NCBI RefSeq assembly: GCF_932526225.1
Contig: NC_064034.1
Span: 1,164,001 to 1,228,000 of the forward strand
DNA length: 64,000 nucleotides
Source: Nematostella vectensis
Taxonomy: Eukaryota > Cnidaria > Anthozoa > Actiniaria > Edwardsiidae
Direction: 5' to 3'
This document shows positions 1 through 14,477 of this stretch, one piece after another; positions within the stretch are counted from its first letter, which is position 1; each line of letters begins with the position of its first letter. Under the pieces are notes generated by a model. The model did no database searches. It was not told the DNA's origin and worked only from the letters and a program-made list of their open reading frames with translations. The translations under genes and the position numbers were made by a program.

Positions 1-1349
1 ACTGACCAAAAAATCAGATATGTGGACATTGGTTCAGAAACTGAAACAAAAACACAACAGAAAGCCTTCAGAAAGGAATCGAACCCGTGGCCTCTCGCAC
101 CCAAAGCTAGAATCATACCACTAAACAGCTGAAGCTTGGATATCTACTGTCCAAAAATTCAGATATTTGGACGTTGGTTTAGAAGCTGGAACAAAAACAC
201 AAAAGAAAGGGCTCAGACGGGAATCTAACCCGTGGCCTCTCGCACCCGAAGCGAGAATCATACCACTGGACCACTGAGCCTTGGATAGATACTGTCAAAA
301 CAAAATTGGACATTAGTTCAGTAACTGAAACAAAAACACAAAAGAAAGCCCTCAGACAGGAATCGAACACATGGCCTCTCGCACCCAAAGCTAGAATCAT
401 ACCACTAGACCACTGAGCCTTGTATAGATACTGTACAAAAAATCAGATATGTGGACATTGGTTCAGTAACTGAAACAAAAACACAAAACAAAGGGCTCAG
501 AAGGGAATCGAACCCGTGGCCTCTCGCACCCAAAGCGAGAATCATACCACTAGACCACTGAGCCTTGGATATATACTGACCAAAAAATCAGATATTTGGA
601 CATTGGTTCAGAAACTGAAACAAAAAACAACAGAAAACCCTCAGACAGGAATCGAACCCGTGGCCTCTAGCACCCAAAACTAGAATCATAACACTAGACA
701 GCTGAGGCATGGATACCTACTGTCCAAAAATTCAGATATTTGGACGTTGGTTTAGAAGCTGGAACAAAAACACAAAAGAAAGGGCTCAGACGGGAATAGA
801 ACCCGTGGCCTCTCGCACCCGAAGCGAGAATCATACCACTAGACCACTGAGCCTTGGGTGGATACTGTCCAAAAAACATTGGACATTAGTTCAGTAACTG
901 AAACAAAAACACAAAACAAAGGGCTCAGACGGGAATCGAACCCGTGGCCTCTCGCACCCAAAGCAAGAATCATACCACTAGACCACTGAGCCTTGGATAT
1001 ATACTGACCAAAAAATCAGATATTTGGACATTGGTTCAGAAACTGAAACAAAAACACAACAGAAATCCCTCAGAAAGGAATCGAACCCGTGGCCTCTCGC
1101 ACCCAAAGCTAGAATCATACCACTAGACATCTGAGGCTTGGATACCTACTGTCCAAAAATTCAGATATTTGGACGTTGGTTTAGAAGCTGGAACAAAAAC
1201 ACAAAAGAAAGGGCTCAGACGGGAATCTAACCCGTGGCCTCTCGCACCCGAAGCGAGAATCATACCACTAGACCACTGAGCCTTGGATAGATACTGTCCA
1301 AAAAACATTGGACATTAGTTCAGTAACTGAAACAAAAACACAAAAGAAA

Positions 1350-1421
1350 GCCCTCAGACAGGAATCGAACACATGGCCTCTCGCACCCAAAGCTAGAATC
1401 ATACCACTAGACCACTGAGCC
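1350..1421 (-). pseudogene. tRNA-Pro relic, CTAGC class with CATGTG T arm
   Basis: This represents a frequent degenerate class. On the minus strand the acceptor 3' strand is CTGAGGG against GGCTCAG, giving G-G mismatches at positions 1:72 and 2:71. The anticodon stem CTAGC/GCGAG has one A-G mismatch, and the T stem begins CATGTG instead of CACGGG, weakening the B box to TGTTCGATTCC. The anticodon is still TGG. Probably not a functional tRNA, although it may still be transcribed. Confidence 0.75.
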
Positions 1422-1494
1422 TTGTATAGATACTGTACAAAAAATCAGATATGTGGACATTGGTTCAGTAACTGAAACAAAAACACAAAACAAA

Positions 1495-1566
1495 GGGCTC
1501 AGACGGGAATCGAACCCGTGGCCTCTCGCACCCAAAGCGAGAATCATACCACTAGACCACTGAGCC
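1495..1566 (-). tRNA. tRNA-Pro (anticodon TGG), reference intact copy
   Basis: On the minus strand this is a 72-nt cloverleaf. The acceptor GGCTCAG pairs 7/7 with CTGAGCC and the discriminator base is C. The anticodon stem CTCGC/GCGAG closes a TTTGGGT loop with anticodon TGG. The T stem ACGGG/CCCGT closes TTCGATT. The A-box sequence is TGGTCTAGTGG and the B box is GGTTCGATTCC, both matching consensus. CCA is not encoded, as normal in eukaryotes. T4 and T5 runs follow within about 20 nt. It closely resembles vertebrate tRNA-Pro as I recall it. Confidence 0.88.
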
Positions 1567-1922
1567 TTGGATATATACTGACCAAAAAATCAGATATTTG
1601 GACATTGGTTCAGAAACTGAAACAAAAACACAACAGAAAGCCCTCAGACAGGAATCGAACCCGTGGCCTCTCGCACCCAAAGCTAGAATCATACCACTAG
1701 ACAGCTGATGCTTGGATACCTACTGTCCAAAAATTCAGATATTTGGACGTTGGTTTAGAAGCTGGAACAAAAACACAAAAGAAAGGGCTCAGATGGGAAT
1801 CGAAGCCGTGGCCTCTCGCACCCGAAGCAAGAATCATACCACTAGACCACTGAGCCTTGGATAGATACTGTCCAAAAACTTTGTACATTAGTTCAGTAAC
1901 TGAAACAAAAACACAAAACAAA

Positions 1923-1994
1923 GGGCTCAGACGGGAATCGAACCCGTGGCCTCTCGCACCCAAAGCGAGAATCATACCACTAGACCACTGAGCC
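1923..1994 (-). tRNA. tRNA-Pro (TGG)
   Basis: Identical in all stems and boxes to the reference copy at 1495-1566. It is followed on the plus strand by a spacer carrying TATATA 5' of the tRNA and then by a degenerate CTAGC-class copy. Confidence 0.85.
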
Positions 1995-2212
1995 TTGGAT
2001 ATATACTGACCAAAAAATCAGATATTTGGACATTGGTTCAGAAACTGAAACAAAAACACAACAGAAAGCCCTCAGAAAGGAATCGAACCCGTGGCCTCTC
2101 GCACCCAAAGCTAGAATCATACCACTAGACAGCTGAGGCTCGGATACCTACTGTCCAAAAATTCAGATATTTGGACGTTGGTTTAGAAGCTGGAACAAAA
2201 ACACAAAAGAAA

Positions 2213-2284
2213 GGGCTCAGACGGGAATCGAACCCGTGGCCTCTCGCACCCGAAGCGAGAATCATACCACTAGACCACTGAGCC
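2213..2284 (-). tRNA. tRNA-Pro (anticodon CGG), intact copy
   Basis: Same cloverleaf as the TGG reference copy, but the anticodon loop reads TTCGGGT, giving anticodon CGG. All four stems pair and both Pol III boxes are kept. One base separates this isoacceptor from the TGG copies around it. Confidence 0.86.
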
Positions 2285-3213
2285 TTGGATAGATACTGTC
2301 CAAAAAACATTGGACATTAGTTCAGTAACTGAAACAAAAACACAAAAGAAAGCCCTCAGACAGGAATCGAACACATGGCCTCTCGCACCCAAAGCTAGAA
2401 TCATACCACTAGACCACTGAGCCTTGTATAGATACTGTACAAAAAATCAGATATGTGGACATTGGTTCAGTAACTGAAAAAAAACACAAAACAAAGGGCT
2501 CAGAAGGGAATCGAACCCGTGGCCTCTCGCACCCAAAGCGAGAATCATACCACTAGACCACTGAGCATTGGATATATACTGACCAAAAAATCAGATATTT
2601 GGACATTGGTTCAGAAACTAAAACAAAAACACAACAGAAAGCCCTCAGACAGGAATCGAACCCGTGGCCTCTCGCACCCAAAGCTAGAATCATAACACTA
2701 GACAGCTGAGGCTTGGATACCTACTGTCCAAAAATTCAGATATTTGGACGTTGGTTTAGAAGCTGGAACAAAAACACAAAAGAAAGGGCTCAGACGGGAA
2801 TCGAACCCGTGGCCTCTCGCACCCAAAGCGAGAATCATACCACTAGACCACTGAGCCTTGGATAGATACTGTCCAAAAACATTGTACATTAGTTCAGTAA
2901 CTGAAACAAAAACACAAAACAAAGGGCTCAGACGGGAATCGAACCCGTGGCCTCTCGCACCCAAAGCGATAACCATACCACTAGACCACTGAGCCTTGGA
3001 TATATACCGAACAAACAATCAGATATTTGGACGTTGGTTCAGAAACTGAAATAAAAACACAAAAGAAAGCCCTCAGACAGGAAACGAACACGTGGCCTCT
3101 CGCACCCAAAGCTAGAATCATACCCCTAGACAGCTTAGGCTAGGATAGCTACTGTCCAAAAATTCAGATATTTAGACGTTGGTTTAGCAGCTGGAACAAA
3201 AACACAAAAGAAA

Positions 3214-3285
3214 GGGCTCAGACGGGAATCGAACCCGTGGCCTCTCGCACCCGAAGCGAGAATCATACCACTAGACCACTGAGCC
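3214..3285 (-). tRNA. tRNA-Pro (CGG)
   Basis: Intact CGG-class copy with paired acceptor, anticodon and T stems and consensus B box GGTTCGATTCC. A T4 and a T5 run lie just 3' of it on the minus strand. Confidence 0.85.
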
Positions 3286-6200
3286 TTGGATAGATACTGT
3301 CCAAAAAACATTGGACATTAGTTTAGTAACTGAAACAAAAACACAAAAGAAAGCCCTCAGACAGGAATCAAACACATGGCCTCTCGCACCCAAAGCTAGA
3401 ATCATACCACTAGACCACTGAGCCTTGTATAGATACTGTACAAAAAATCAGATATGTGGACATTGGTTCAGTAACTGAAACAAAAACACAAAACAAAGGG
3501 CTCAGAAGGGAATCGAACCCGTGGCCTCTCGCACCCAAAGCGAGAATCATACCACTAGACCACTGAGCCTTGGATATATACTGACCAAAAAATCAGATAT
3601 TTGGACATTGGTTCAGAAACTGAAACAAAAACACAACAGAAAGCCCTCAGACAGGAATCAAACCCGTGGCCTCTCGCACCCAAAGCTAGAATCATAACAC
3701 TAGACAGCTGAGGCTTGGATACCTACTGTCCAAAAATTAAGATATTTGGACGTTGGTTTAGAAGCTGGAACAAAAACACAAAAGAAAGGGCTCAGACGGG
3801 AATCGAACCCGTGGCCTCTAGCACCCGAAGCGAGAATCATACCACTAGACCACTGAGCCTTGGATAGATACTGTCCAAAAACATTGTACATTAGTTCAGT
3901 AACTGAAACAAAAACACAAAACAAAGGGCTCAGACGGGAATCGAACCCGTGGCCTCTCGCACCCAAAGCGAGAACCATACCACTAGACCACTGAGCCTTG
4001 GATATATACCGAACAAACAATCAGATATTTGGACATTGGTTCAGAAACTGAAATAAAAACACAAAAGAAAGCCCTCAGACAGGAAACGAACCCGTGGCCT
4101 CTCGCACCCAAAGCTAGAATCATACCCCTAGACAGCTTAGGCTAGGATAGCTACTGTCCAAAAATTCAGATATTTAGACGTTGTTTTAGCAGCTGGAACA
4201 AAAACACAAAAGAAAGGGCTCATACGGAAATCGAACTCGTGGCCTCTCGCACCCAAAGCCAGAATCATACCACTAGACCACTGAGCATTGAATAGATACT
4301 CCGTCCAAAAAAGATTGGACATTAGTTTAGTAACTGAAACAAATACACAAAAGAAAGGGCTCAGACGGGAATCGAACCCGTGGCCTCTCGCACCCAAAGC
4401 GAGAATCATACCACTAGACCACTGAGCATTGAATAGATACTCCGTCCAAAAAAGATTGGACATTAGTTTAGTAACTGAAACAAAAACACAAAAGAAAGGG
4501 CTCAGACGGGAATCGAACCCGTGGCCTCTCGCACCCAAAGCAAGAATCATACCACTAGACCACTGAGCCTTGTATAGATACTGTACAAAAAATCAGATAT
4601 GTGGACATTGGTTCAGTAACTTAAACAAAAGCACAAAACAAAGGGCTTAGACGGAAATAGAACCCGTGGCCTCTCGCACCCAAAGCGAGAATCATACCAC
4701 TAGACCACTGAGCCTTGGATATATACTGACCAAAAAATCAGATATTTGGACATTGGTTCAGAAACTGAAACAAAAACACAAAAGAAAGCCCTCAGACAGG
4801 AATCGAACACATGGCCTCTCGCACCCAAAGCTAAAATCATACCACTAGACCACTGAGCCTTGTAAAGATACTGTACAAAAAATCAGATATGTGGACATTG
4901 GTTCAGTAACTGAAACAAAAACACAAAACAAAGGGCTCAGACGGGAATCGAACCCGTGGCCTCTCGCACCCAAAGCTAGAATCATACCACTAGACAGCTG
5001 AGGATTGGATACCTACTGTCCAAAAATTCAGATATTTGGACGTTGGTTTAGAAGCTGGAACAAAAACACAAAAGAAAGGGCTCAGACGGGAATCGAACCC
5101 GTGGCCTATCGCACCCGAAGCGAGAATAATACCACTAGACCACTTAGCCTTGGATAGATACTGTCCAAAAAACATTGGACATTAGTTCAGTAACTGAAAC
5201 AAAAACACAAAAGAAAGCCCTCAGACAGGAATCGAACACATGGCCTCTCGCACCCAAAGCTAGAATCATACCACTAGACCACTGATCCTTGGATATATAC
5301 TGACCAAAAAATCAGATATGTGGACATTGGTTCAGAAACTGAAACAAAAACACAACAGAAAGCCTTCAGAAAGGAATCGAACCCGTGGCCTCTCGCACCC
5401 GAAGCGAGAATCATACCACTAGACCACTGAGCCTTGGATAGATACTGTCCAAAAACATTGTACATTAGTTCAGTAACTGAAACAAAAAGACAAAACAAAG
5501 GGCTCAGACGGGAATCGAACCCGTGGCCTCTCGCACCCAAAGCGAGAACCATACCACTAGACCACTGAGCCATGGATATATACTGAACAAACAATCAGAT
5601 ATTTGGACATTCGTTCAGAAACTGAAATAAAAACACAAAAGAAAGCCCTCAGACAGGAAACGAACCCGTGGCCTCTCGCACCCAAAGCTAGAATCATACC
5701 ACTAGACAGCTTAGGCTAGGATAGCTATTGTCCAAAAATTCAGATATTTAGACGTTGGTTTAGCAGCTGGAACAAAAACACAAAAGAAAGGGCTCAGACG
5801 GAAATCGAACTCGTGGCCTCTCGCACCCAAAGCCAGAATCATACCACTAGACCACTGAGCCTTGAATAGATACTCCGTCCAAAAAAGCTTGGACATTAGT
5901 TTAGTAACTAAAACAAAAACACAAAAGAAATTTCTCAGACTGGAATCTGCTACTTGGCCTCTCGTACCCAAAGAGAGAATCATACAACTAGACCGCTGAG
6001 CCTTGTATAGATACTGTCCAAAAAATCGGATATGTGGACATTGGTTCAGTAACTGAAACAAAAACACAAAATAAAGGGCTCCGACGGGAATCGAACCCGT
6101 GGCCTCTCGCACCCAAAGCGAGAATCATACCACTAGACCACTGAGCCTTGGATATATACTGACCAAAAAATCAGATATTTGGACATTGGTTCAGAAATGG

Positions 6201-6648
6201 AAATAAAAACACAAAACAAAGGGCTCGGACGGGAATCGAACCCGTGGCCTCTCGCACCCAAAGCGAGAATCATACCACTAGACCACTGAGCCTTGGATAG
6301 ATACTGTCCAAAAACATTGTACATTAGTTCAGTAACTGAAACAAAAACACAAAACAAAGGGCTCAGACGGGAATCGAACCCGTGGCCTCTCGCACCCAAA
6401 GCGAGAACCATACCACTAGACCACTGAGCCTTGGATAGATACTGAACAAACAATCAGATATTTGGACATTGGTTCAGAAACTGAAATAAAAACACAAAAG
6501 AAAGCCCTCAGACAGGAATCGAACACATGGCCTCTCGCACCCAAAGCTAGAATCATACCACTAGACCACTGAGCCTTGTATAGATACTGTACAAAAAATC
6601 AGATATGTGGACATTGGTTCAGTAACTGAAACAAAAACACAAAACAAA

Positions 6649-6720
6649 GGGCTCAGACGGGAATCGAACCCGTGGCCTCTCGCACCCAAAGCGAGAATCA
6701 TACCACTAGACCACTGAGCC
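6649..6720 (-). tRNA. tRNA-Pro (TGG)
   Basis: Intact TGG-class copy, same sequence as 1495-1566. It alternates with degenerate copies whose 3' acceptor strand is CTGAGGG. Confidence 0.85.
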
Positions 6721-6938
6721 TTGGATATATACTGACCAAAAAATCAGATATTTGGACATTGGTTCAGAAACTGAAACAAAAACACAACAGAAAGCCCTCA
6801 GACAGGAATCGAACACATGGCCTCTCGCACCCAAAGCTAGAATCATACCACTAGACCACTGAGCCTTGTATAGATACTGTACAAAAAATCAGATATGTGG
6901 AGATTGGTTCAGTAACTGAAACAAAAACACAAAACAAA

Positions 6939-7010
6939 GGGCTCAGACGGGAATCGAACCCGTGGCCTCTCGCACCCAAAGCGAGAATCATACCACTAGA
7001 CCACTGAGCC
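6939..7010 (-). tRNA. tRNA-Pro (TGG)
   Basis: Intact TGG-class copy two units (290 bp) after the copy at 6649-6720. The unit between them is a CTAGC-class relic. Confidence 0.85.
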
Positions 7011-10000
7011 TTGGATATATACTGACCAAAAAATCAGATATTTGGACATTGGTTCAGAAACTGAAACAAAAACACAACAGAAAGCTTTCAGACAGGATTC
7101 GAACCCGTGGCCTCTCGCACCCAAAGCTAGAATCATACCACTAGACAGCTGAGGCTAGGATACCTACTGTCCAAAAATTAAGATATTTAGACGTTGGTTT
7201 AGCAGCTGGAACAAAAACACAAAAGAAAGGGCTCAGACGGAAATCGAACTCGTGGCCTCTCGCACCCAAAGCCAGAACCATACCATTAGACCACTGAGCC
7301 TTGAATAGATACTCCGTCCAAAAAAGATTGGACATTAGTTTAGTAACTGAAACAAAAACACAAAAGAAATTTCTCAGACTGGAATCTGCTACATGGCCTC
7401 TCGTACCCAAAGAGAGAATCATACAACTAGACCGCTGAGCCTTGTATAGATACTGTCCAAAAAATCGGATATGTGGACATTGGTTCAGTAACTGAAACAA
7501 AAACACAAAATAAAGGGCTCCGACGGGAATCGAACCCGTGGCCTCTCGCACCCAAAGCGAGAATCATACCACTAGACCACTGAGCCTTGGATATATACTG
7601 ACCAAAAAATCAGATATTTGGACATTGGTTCAGAAATGGAAATAAAAACACAAAACAAAGGGCTCGGACGGGAATCGAACCCGTGGCCTCTCGCACCCAA
7701 AGCGAGAATCATACCACTGAGCCTTGGATAGATACTGACCAAAAAATCAGATATTTGTACATTGGTTCAGTAACTGAAACAAAAACACAAAACAAAGGGC
7801 TCAGACGGGAATCGAACCCGTGGCCTCTCGAACCCAAAGCGGGAATCATACCACTAGACCACTGAGCCTTGTATAGATACTGACCAAAAAATCAGATATT
7901 TGGACATTGGTTCAGAAACTGAAACAAAAACACAAAAGAAAGCCCTCGGACAGGAGTCGAACCCGTGGCCTCTCGCACCCAAAGCTAGAATCATACCACT
8001 AGACAGCTGAAGCTAGGATAGCTACTTTCCAAAAATTCAGATATTTGGACGTTGGTTTAGCAGCTGGAACAAAAACACAAAAGAAAGGGCTCAGACGGGA
8101 ATCGAACCCGTGGCCTCTCGCACCAGAAGCAAGAATCATACCACTAGACCACTGAGCCTTGAATAGATACTGTACAAAAAATCAGATATGTGGACATTGG
8201 TTCAGTAACTGAAACAAAAACACAAAAGAAAGGGCTCAGACGGGAATCGAACTAGTGGCCTCTCGCGCCCAAAGCCAGAATCATACCACTAGACCACTGA
8301 GCCTTGAATAGATACTCCGTCCAAAAAAGATTGGACATTAGTTCAGTAACTGAAACAAAAACACAAAAGAAAGGGCTCAGACGGGAATCGAACTCGTGGC
8401 CTCTCGCACCCAAAGAGAGAATCATACAACTAGACCGCTGAGCTTTGTATAGATACTGTTCAAAAAATCAGATATGTGGACATTGGTTCAGTAACTGAAA
8501 CAAAAACACAAAAGAAAGCCCTCAGACAGGAATCGAACACATGGCCTCTCGCACCCGAAGCGAGAATCATACCACTAGACCACTGAGCATTGGATAGATA
8601 CTGTCCAAAAACATTGTACATTAGTTCAGTAACTGAAACAAAAACACAAAACAAAGGGCTCAGACGGGAATCGAACCCGTGGCCTCTCGCACCCAAAGCG
8701 AGAACCATACCACTAGACCACTGAGCCTTGGATATATACTGAACAAACAATCAGATATTTGGACATTGGTTCAGAAACTGAAATAAAAACACAAAAGAAA
8801 GCCCTCAGACAGGAAACGAACCCGTGGCCTCTCGCACCCAAAGCTAGAATCATACCACTAGACAGCTTAGGCTAGGATAGCTACTGTCCAAAAATTCAGA
8901 TATTTAGACGTTGGTTTAGCAGCTGGAACAAAAACACAAAAGAAAGGGCTCAGACGGAAATCGAACTCGTGGCCTCTCGCACCCAAAGCCAGAATCATAC
9001 CACTAGACCACTGAGCCTTGAATAGATACTCCGTCCAAAAAAGATTGGACATTAGTTTAGTAACTGAAACAAAAACACAAAAGAAATTTCTCAGACTGGA
9101 ATCTGCTACATGGCCTCTCGTACCCAAAGAGAGAATCATACAACTAGACCGCTGAGCCTTGTATAGATACTGTCCAAAAAATCGGATATGTGGACATTGG
9201 TTCAGTAACTGAAACAAAAACACAAAATAAAGGGCTCAGACGGGAATCGAACCCGTGGCCTCTCGCACCCAAAGCGAGAATCATACCACTAGACCACTGA
9301 GCCTTGGATATATACTGACCAAAAAATCAGATATTTGGACATTGGTTCAGAAATGGAAATAAAAACACAAAACAAAGGGCTCGGACGGGAATCGAACCCG
9401 TGGCCTCTCGCACCCAAAGCGAGAATCATACCACTAAGCCTTGGTTAGATACTGACCAAAAAATCAGATATTTGTACATTGGTTCAGTAACTGAAACAAA
9501 AACACAAAACAAAGGGCTCAGACGGGAATCGAACCCGTGGCCTCTCGCACCCAAAGCGAGAATCATACCACTAGACCACTGAGCCTTGTATAGATACTGA
9601 CCAAAAAATCAGATATTTGGACATTGGTTCAGAAACTGAAACAAAAACACAAAAGAAAGCCCTCAGACAGGAGTCGAACCCGTGGCCTCTCGCACCCAAA
9701 GCTAGAATCATACCACTAGACAGCTGAAGCTAGGATAGCTACTTTCCAAAAATTCAGATATTTGGACGTTGGTTTAGCAGCTGGAACAAAAACACAAAAG
9801 AAAGGGCTCAGACGGGAATCGAACCCGTGCCCTCTCGCACCCGAAGCAAGAATCATACCACTAGACCACTGAGCCTTGAATAGATACTGTACAAAAAATC
9901 AGATATGTGGACATTGGTTCAGTAACTGAAACAAAAACACAAAAGAAAGGGCTCAGACGGGAATCGAACTAGTGGCCTCTCGCGCCAAAAGCCAGAATCA

Positions 10001-13000
10001 TACCACTAGACCACTGAGCCTTGAATAGATACTGTACAAAAAATCACATATGTGGACATTGGTTCAGTAACTGAAACAAAAACACAAAAGAAAGGGCTCA
10101 GACGGGAATCAAACTCGTGGCCTCTCGCACCCAAAGAGAGAGTCATACAACTAGACCGCTGAGCTTTGTATAGATACTGTTCAAAAAATCAGATATGTGG
10201 ACATTGGTTCAGTAACTGAAACAAAAACACAAAAGAAAGCCCTCAGACAGGAATCGAACACATGGCCTCTCGCACCCAAAGCTAGAATCATACCACTAGA
10301 CCACTGAGCCTTGTATAGATACTGTACAAAAAATCAGATATGTGGACATTGGTTCAGTAACTGAAACAAAAACACAAAACAAAGGGCTCAGACGGGAATC
10401 AAACCCGTGGCCTCTCGCACCCAAAGCGAGAATCATACCACTAGACCACTGAGCCTTGGATATATACTGACCAAAAAATCAGATATTTGGACATTGGTTC
10501 AGAAGCTGAAACAAAAACACAACAGAAAGCTTTCAGACAGGAATCGAACCCGTGGCCTCTCGCACCCAAAGCTAGAATCATACCACTAGACAGCTTAGGC
10601 TAGGATACCTACTGTCCAAAAATTCAGATATTTGGACGTTGGTTTAGAAACTGGAACAAAAACACAAAAGAAAGGGCTCAGACGGGAATCGAACCCGTGG
10701 CCTCTAGCACCCGAAGCGAGAATCATACCACTAGACCACTGAGCCTTGGATAGATACTGTCCAAAAACATTGTACATTAGTTCAGTAACTGAAACAAAAA
10801 CACAAAACAAAGGGCTCAGACGGGAATCGAACCTGTGGCCTCTCGCACCCAAAGCGAGAACCATACCACTAGACCACTGAGCCTTGGATATATACTGAAC
10901 AAACAATCAGATATTTGGACATTGGTTCAGAAACTGAAATAAAAACACAAAAGAAAGCCCTCAGACAGGAAACGAACCCGTGGCCTCTCGCACCCAAAGC
11001 TAGAATCATACCACTAGACAGCTTAGGCTAGGATAGCTACTGTCCAAAAATTCAGATATTTAGACGTTGGTTTAGCAGCTGGAACAAAAACACAAAAGAA
11101 AGGGCTCAGACGGAAATCGAACTCGTGGCCTCTCGCACCCAAAGCCAGAATCATACCACTAGACCACTGAGCCTTGAATAGATACTCCGTCCAAAAAAGA
11201 TTGGACATTAGTTTAGTAACTGAAACAAAAACACAAAAGAAATTTCTCAGACTGGAATCTGCTACATGGCCTCTCGTACCCAAAGAGAGAATCATACAAC
11301 TAGACCGCTGAGCCTTGTATAGATACTGTCCAAAAAATCGGATATGTGGACATTGGTTCAGTAACTGAAACAAAAACACAAAATAAAGGGCTCAGACGGG
11401 AATCGAACCCGTGGCCTCTCGCACCCAAAGCGAGAATCATACCACTAGACCACTGAGCCTTGGATATATACTGACCAAAAAATCAGATATTTGGACATTG
11501 GATCAGAAATGGAAATAAAAACACAAAACAAAGGGCTCGTACGGGAATCGAACCCGTGGCCTCTCGCACCCAAAGCGAGAATCATACCACTGAGCCTTGG
11601 ATAGATACTGACCAAAAACTCAGATATTTGTACATCGGTTCAGTAACTGAAACAAAAACACAAAACAAAGGGCTCAGACGGGAATCGAACCCGTGGCCTC
11701 TCGCACCCAAAGCGAGAATCATACCACTAGACCACTGAGCCTTGTATAGATACTGACCAAAAAATCAGATATTTGGACATTGGTTCAGAAACTGAAACAA
11801 AAACACAAAAGAAAGCCCTCAGACAGGAGTCGAACCCGTGGCCTCTCGCACCCAAAGCTAGGATTATACCACTAGACAGCTGAAGCTAGGATAGCTACTT
11901 TCCAAAAATTCAGATATTTAGACGTTGGTTTAGCAGCTGGAACAAAAACACAAAAGAAAGGGCTCAGACGGGAATCGAACCCGTGGCCTCTCGCACCCGA
12001 AGCAAGAATCATACCACTAGACCACTGAGCCTTGAATAGATACTGTACAAAAAATCAGATATGTGGACATCGGTTCAGTAACTGAAACAAAAACACAAAA
12101 GAAAGGGCTCAGACGGGAATCGAACTAGTGGCCTCTTGCGCCCAAAGCCAGAATCATACCACTAGACCACTGAGCCTTGAATAGATACTCCGTCCAAAAA
12201 AGATTGGACATTAGTTCAGTAACTGAAACAAAAACACAAAAGAAAGGGCTCAGACGGGAATCGAACTCGTGGCATCTCGCACCCAAAGAGAGAATCATAC
12301 AACTAGACCGCTGAGCTTTGTATAGATACTGTTCAAAAAATCAGATATGTGGACATTGGTTCAGTAACTGAAACAAAAACACAAAAGAAAGCCCTCAGAC
12401 AGGAATCGAACACATGGCCTCTCGCACCCAAAGCTAGAATCATACCACTAGACCACTGAGCCTTGTATAGATACTGTACAAAAAATCAGATATGTGGACA
12501 TTGGTTCAGTAACTGAAACAAAAACACAAAAGAAAGGGCTCAGACGGGAATCAAACCCGTGGCCTCTCGCACCCAAAGCGAGAATCATACCACTAGACCA
12601 CTGAGCCTTGGATATATACTGACCAAAAAATTAGATATTTGGACATTGGTTCAGAAGCTGAAACAAAAACACAACAGAAAGCTTTCAGACAGGAATCGAA
12701 CCCGTGGCCTCTCGCACCCAAAGCTAGAATCATACCACTAGACAGCTGAAGCTAGGATAGCTACTGTCCAAAAATTCAGATATTTAGACGTTGGTTTAGA
12801 AGCTGGAACAAAAACACAAAAGAAAGGGTTCAGACGGGAATCGAACCCGTGGCCTCTCGCACCCGAAGCGAGAATCATACCACTAGACCACTGAGCCTTG
12901 GAAATATACTGACCAAAAAATCAGATATTTGGACATTGGTTCAGAAGCTGAAACAAAAACACAACAGAAAGCTTTCAGACAGGAATCGAACCCGTGGCCT

Positions 13001-13115
13001 CTCGCACCCAAAGCTAGAATCATACCACTAGACAGCTTAGGCTAGGATACCTACTGTCCAAAAATTCAGATATTTGGACGTTGGTTTAGAAGCTGGAACA
13101 AAAACACAAAAGAAA

Positions 13116-13187
13116 GGGCTCAGACGGGAATCGAACCCGTGGCCTCTCGCACCCGAAGCGAGAATCATACCACTAGACCACTGAGCC
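13116..13187 (-). tRNA. tRNA-Pro (CGG)
   Basis: Intact CGG copy, directly followed by a second intact CGG copy at 13255-13326. This pair recurs 4,306 bp downstream at 17422. Confidence 0.85.
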
Positions 13188-13254
13188 TTGGATAGATACT
13201 GTCCAAAAACCATTGGACATTAGTTCAGTAACTGAAACAAAAACACAAAAGAAA

Positions 13255-13326
13255 GGGCTCAGACGGGAATCGAACCCGTGGCCTCTCGCACCCGAAGCGA
13301 GAATCATACCACTAGACCACTGAGCC
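13255..13326 (-). tRNA. tRNA-Pro (CGG)
   Basis: Intact CGG copy, second of two adjacent CGG units with a shortened repeat spacing of 139 bp. Confidence 0.85.
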
Positions 13327-14405
13327 TTGGATAGGCACTGTCCAAAAACATTGTACATTAGTTCATTAACTGAAACAAAAACACAAAACAAAGGGCTTAG
13401 ACGGGAATCGAACCCGTGGCCTCTCGCACCCAAAGCGAGAACCATACCACTAGACCACTGAGCCTTGGATATATTTTAACAAACAATCAGATATTTGGAC
13501 ATTGGTTCAGAAACTGAAATAAAAACACAAAGGAAAGCCCTCAGACAGGAAACGAACCCGTGGCCTCTCGCACCCAAAGCTAGAATCATACCACTAGACA
13601 GCTTAGGCTAGGATACCTACTGTCCAAAAATTCAGATATTTGGACGTTGGTTTAGAAGCTGGAACAAAAACACAAAAGAAAAGGCTAAGACGGAATCGAA
13701 CCCGTGGCCTCTAGCACCCGAAGCGAGAATCATACCACTAGACCACTGAGCCTGACCACTGGATAGATACTGTCCAAAAAACATTGGACATTAGTTCAGT
13801 AACTGAAACAAAAACACAAAAGAAAGCCCTCAGACAGGAATCGAACACATGGCCTCTCGCACCCAAAGCTAGAATCATACCACTAGACCACTAAGCCTTG
13901 TTTAGATACTGTACAAAAAATCAGATATGTGGACATTGGTTCAGTAACTGAAATAAAAACACAAAAGAAAGCGCTCAGACGGGAATCGAACCCGTGGCCT
14001 CTCGCACCCAAAGCGAGAATCATACCACTAGACCACTGAGCCTTGTATAGATACTGTACAAAAAATCAGATATGTGGACATTGGTTCAGTAACTGAAACA
14101 AAAACACAAAACAAAGGGCTCAGACGGGAATCTAACCCGTGGCCTCTCGCACCCAAAGCGAGAATCATACCAATAGACCACTGAGCCTTGGATATATACT
14201 GACCAAAAAATCAGATATTTCGACATTGGTTCAGAAACTGAAACAAAAACACAAAAGAAAGCCCTCAGACAGGAATCGAACAAATGGCCTCTCGCACCCA
14301 AAGCTAGAATCATACCAACAGACCACTGACCCTTGTATAGATACTGTACAAAAAATCAGATATGTGGACATTGGTTCAGTAACTGAAACAAAAACACAAA
14401 ACAAA

Positions 14406-14477
14406 GGGCTCAGACGGGAATCGAACCCGTGGCCTCTCGCACCCAAAGCGAGAATCATACCACTAGACCACTGAGCC
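14406..14477 (-). tRNA. tRNA-Pro (TGG)
   Basis: Intact TGG copy inside a block whose near-copy lies 4,162 bp downstream (18568-18639). Confidence 0.85.
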
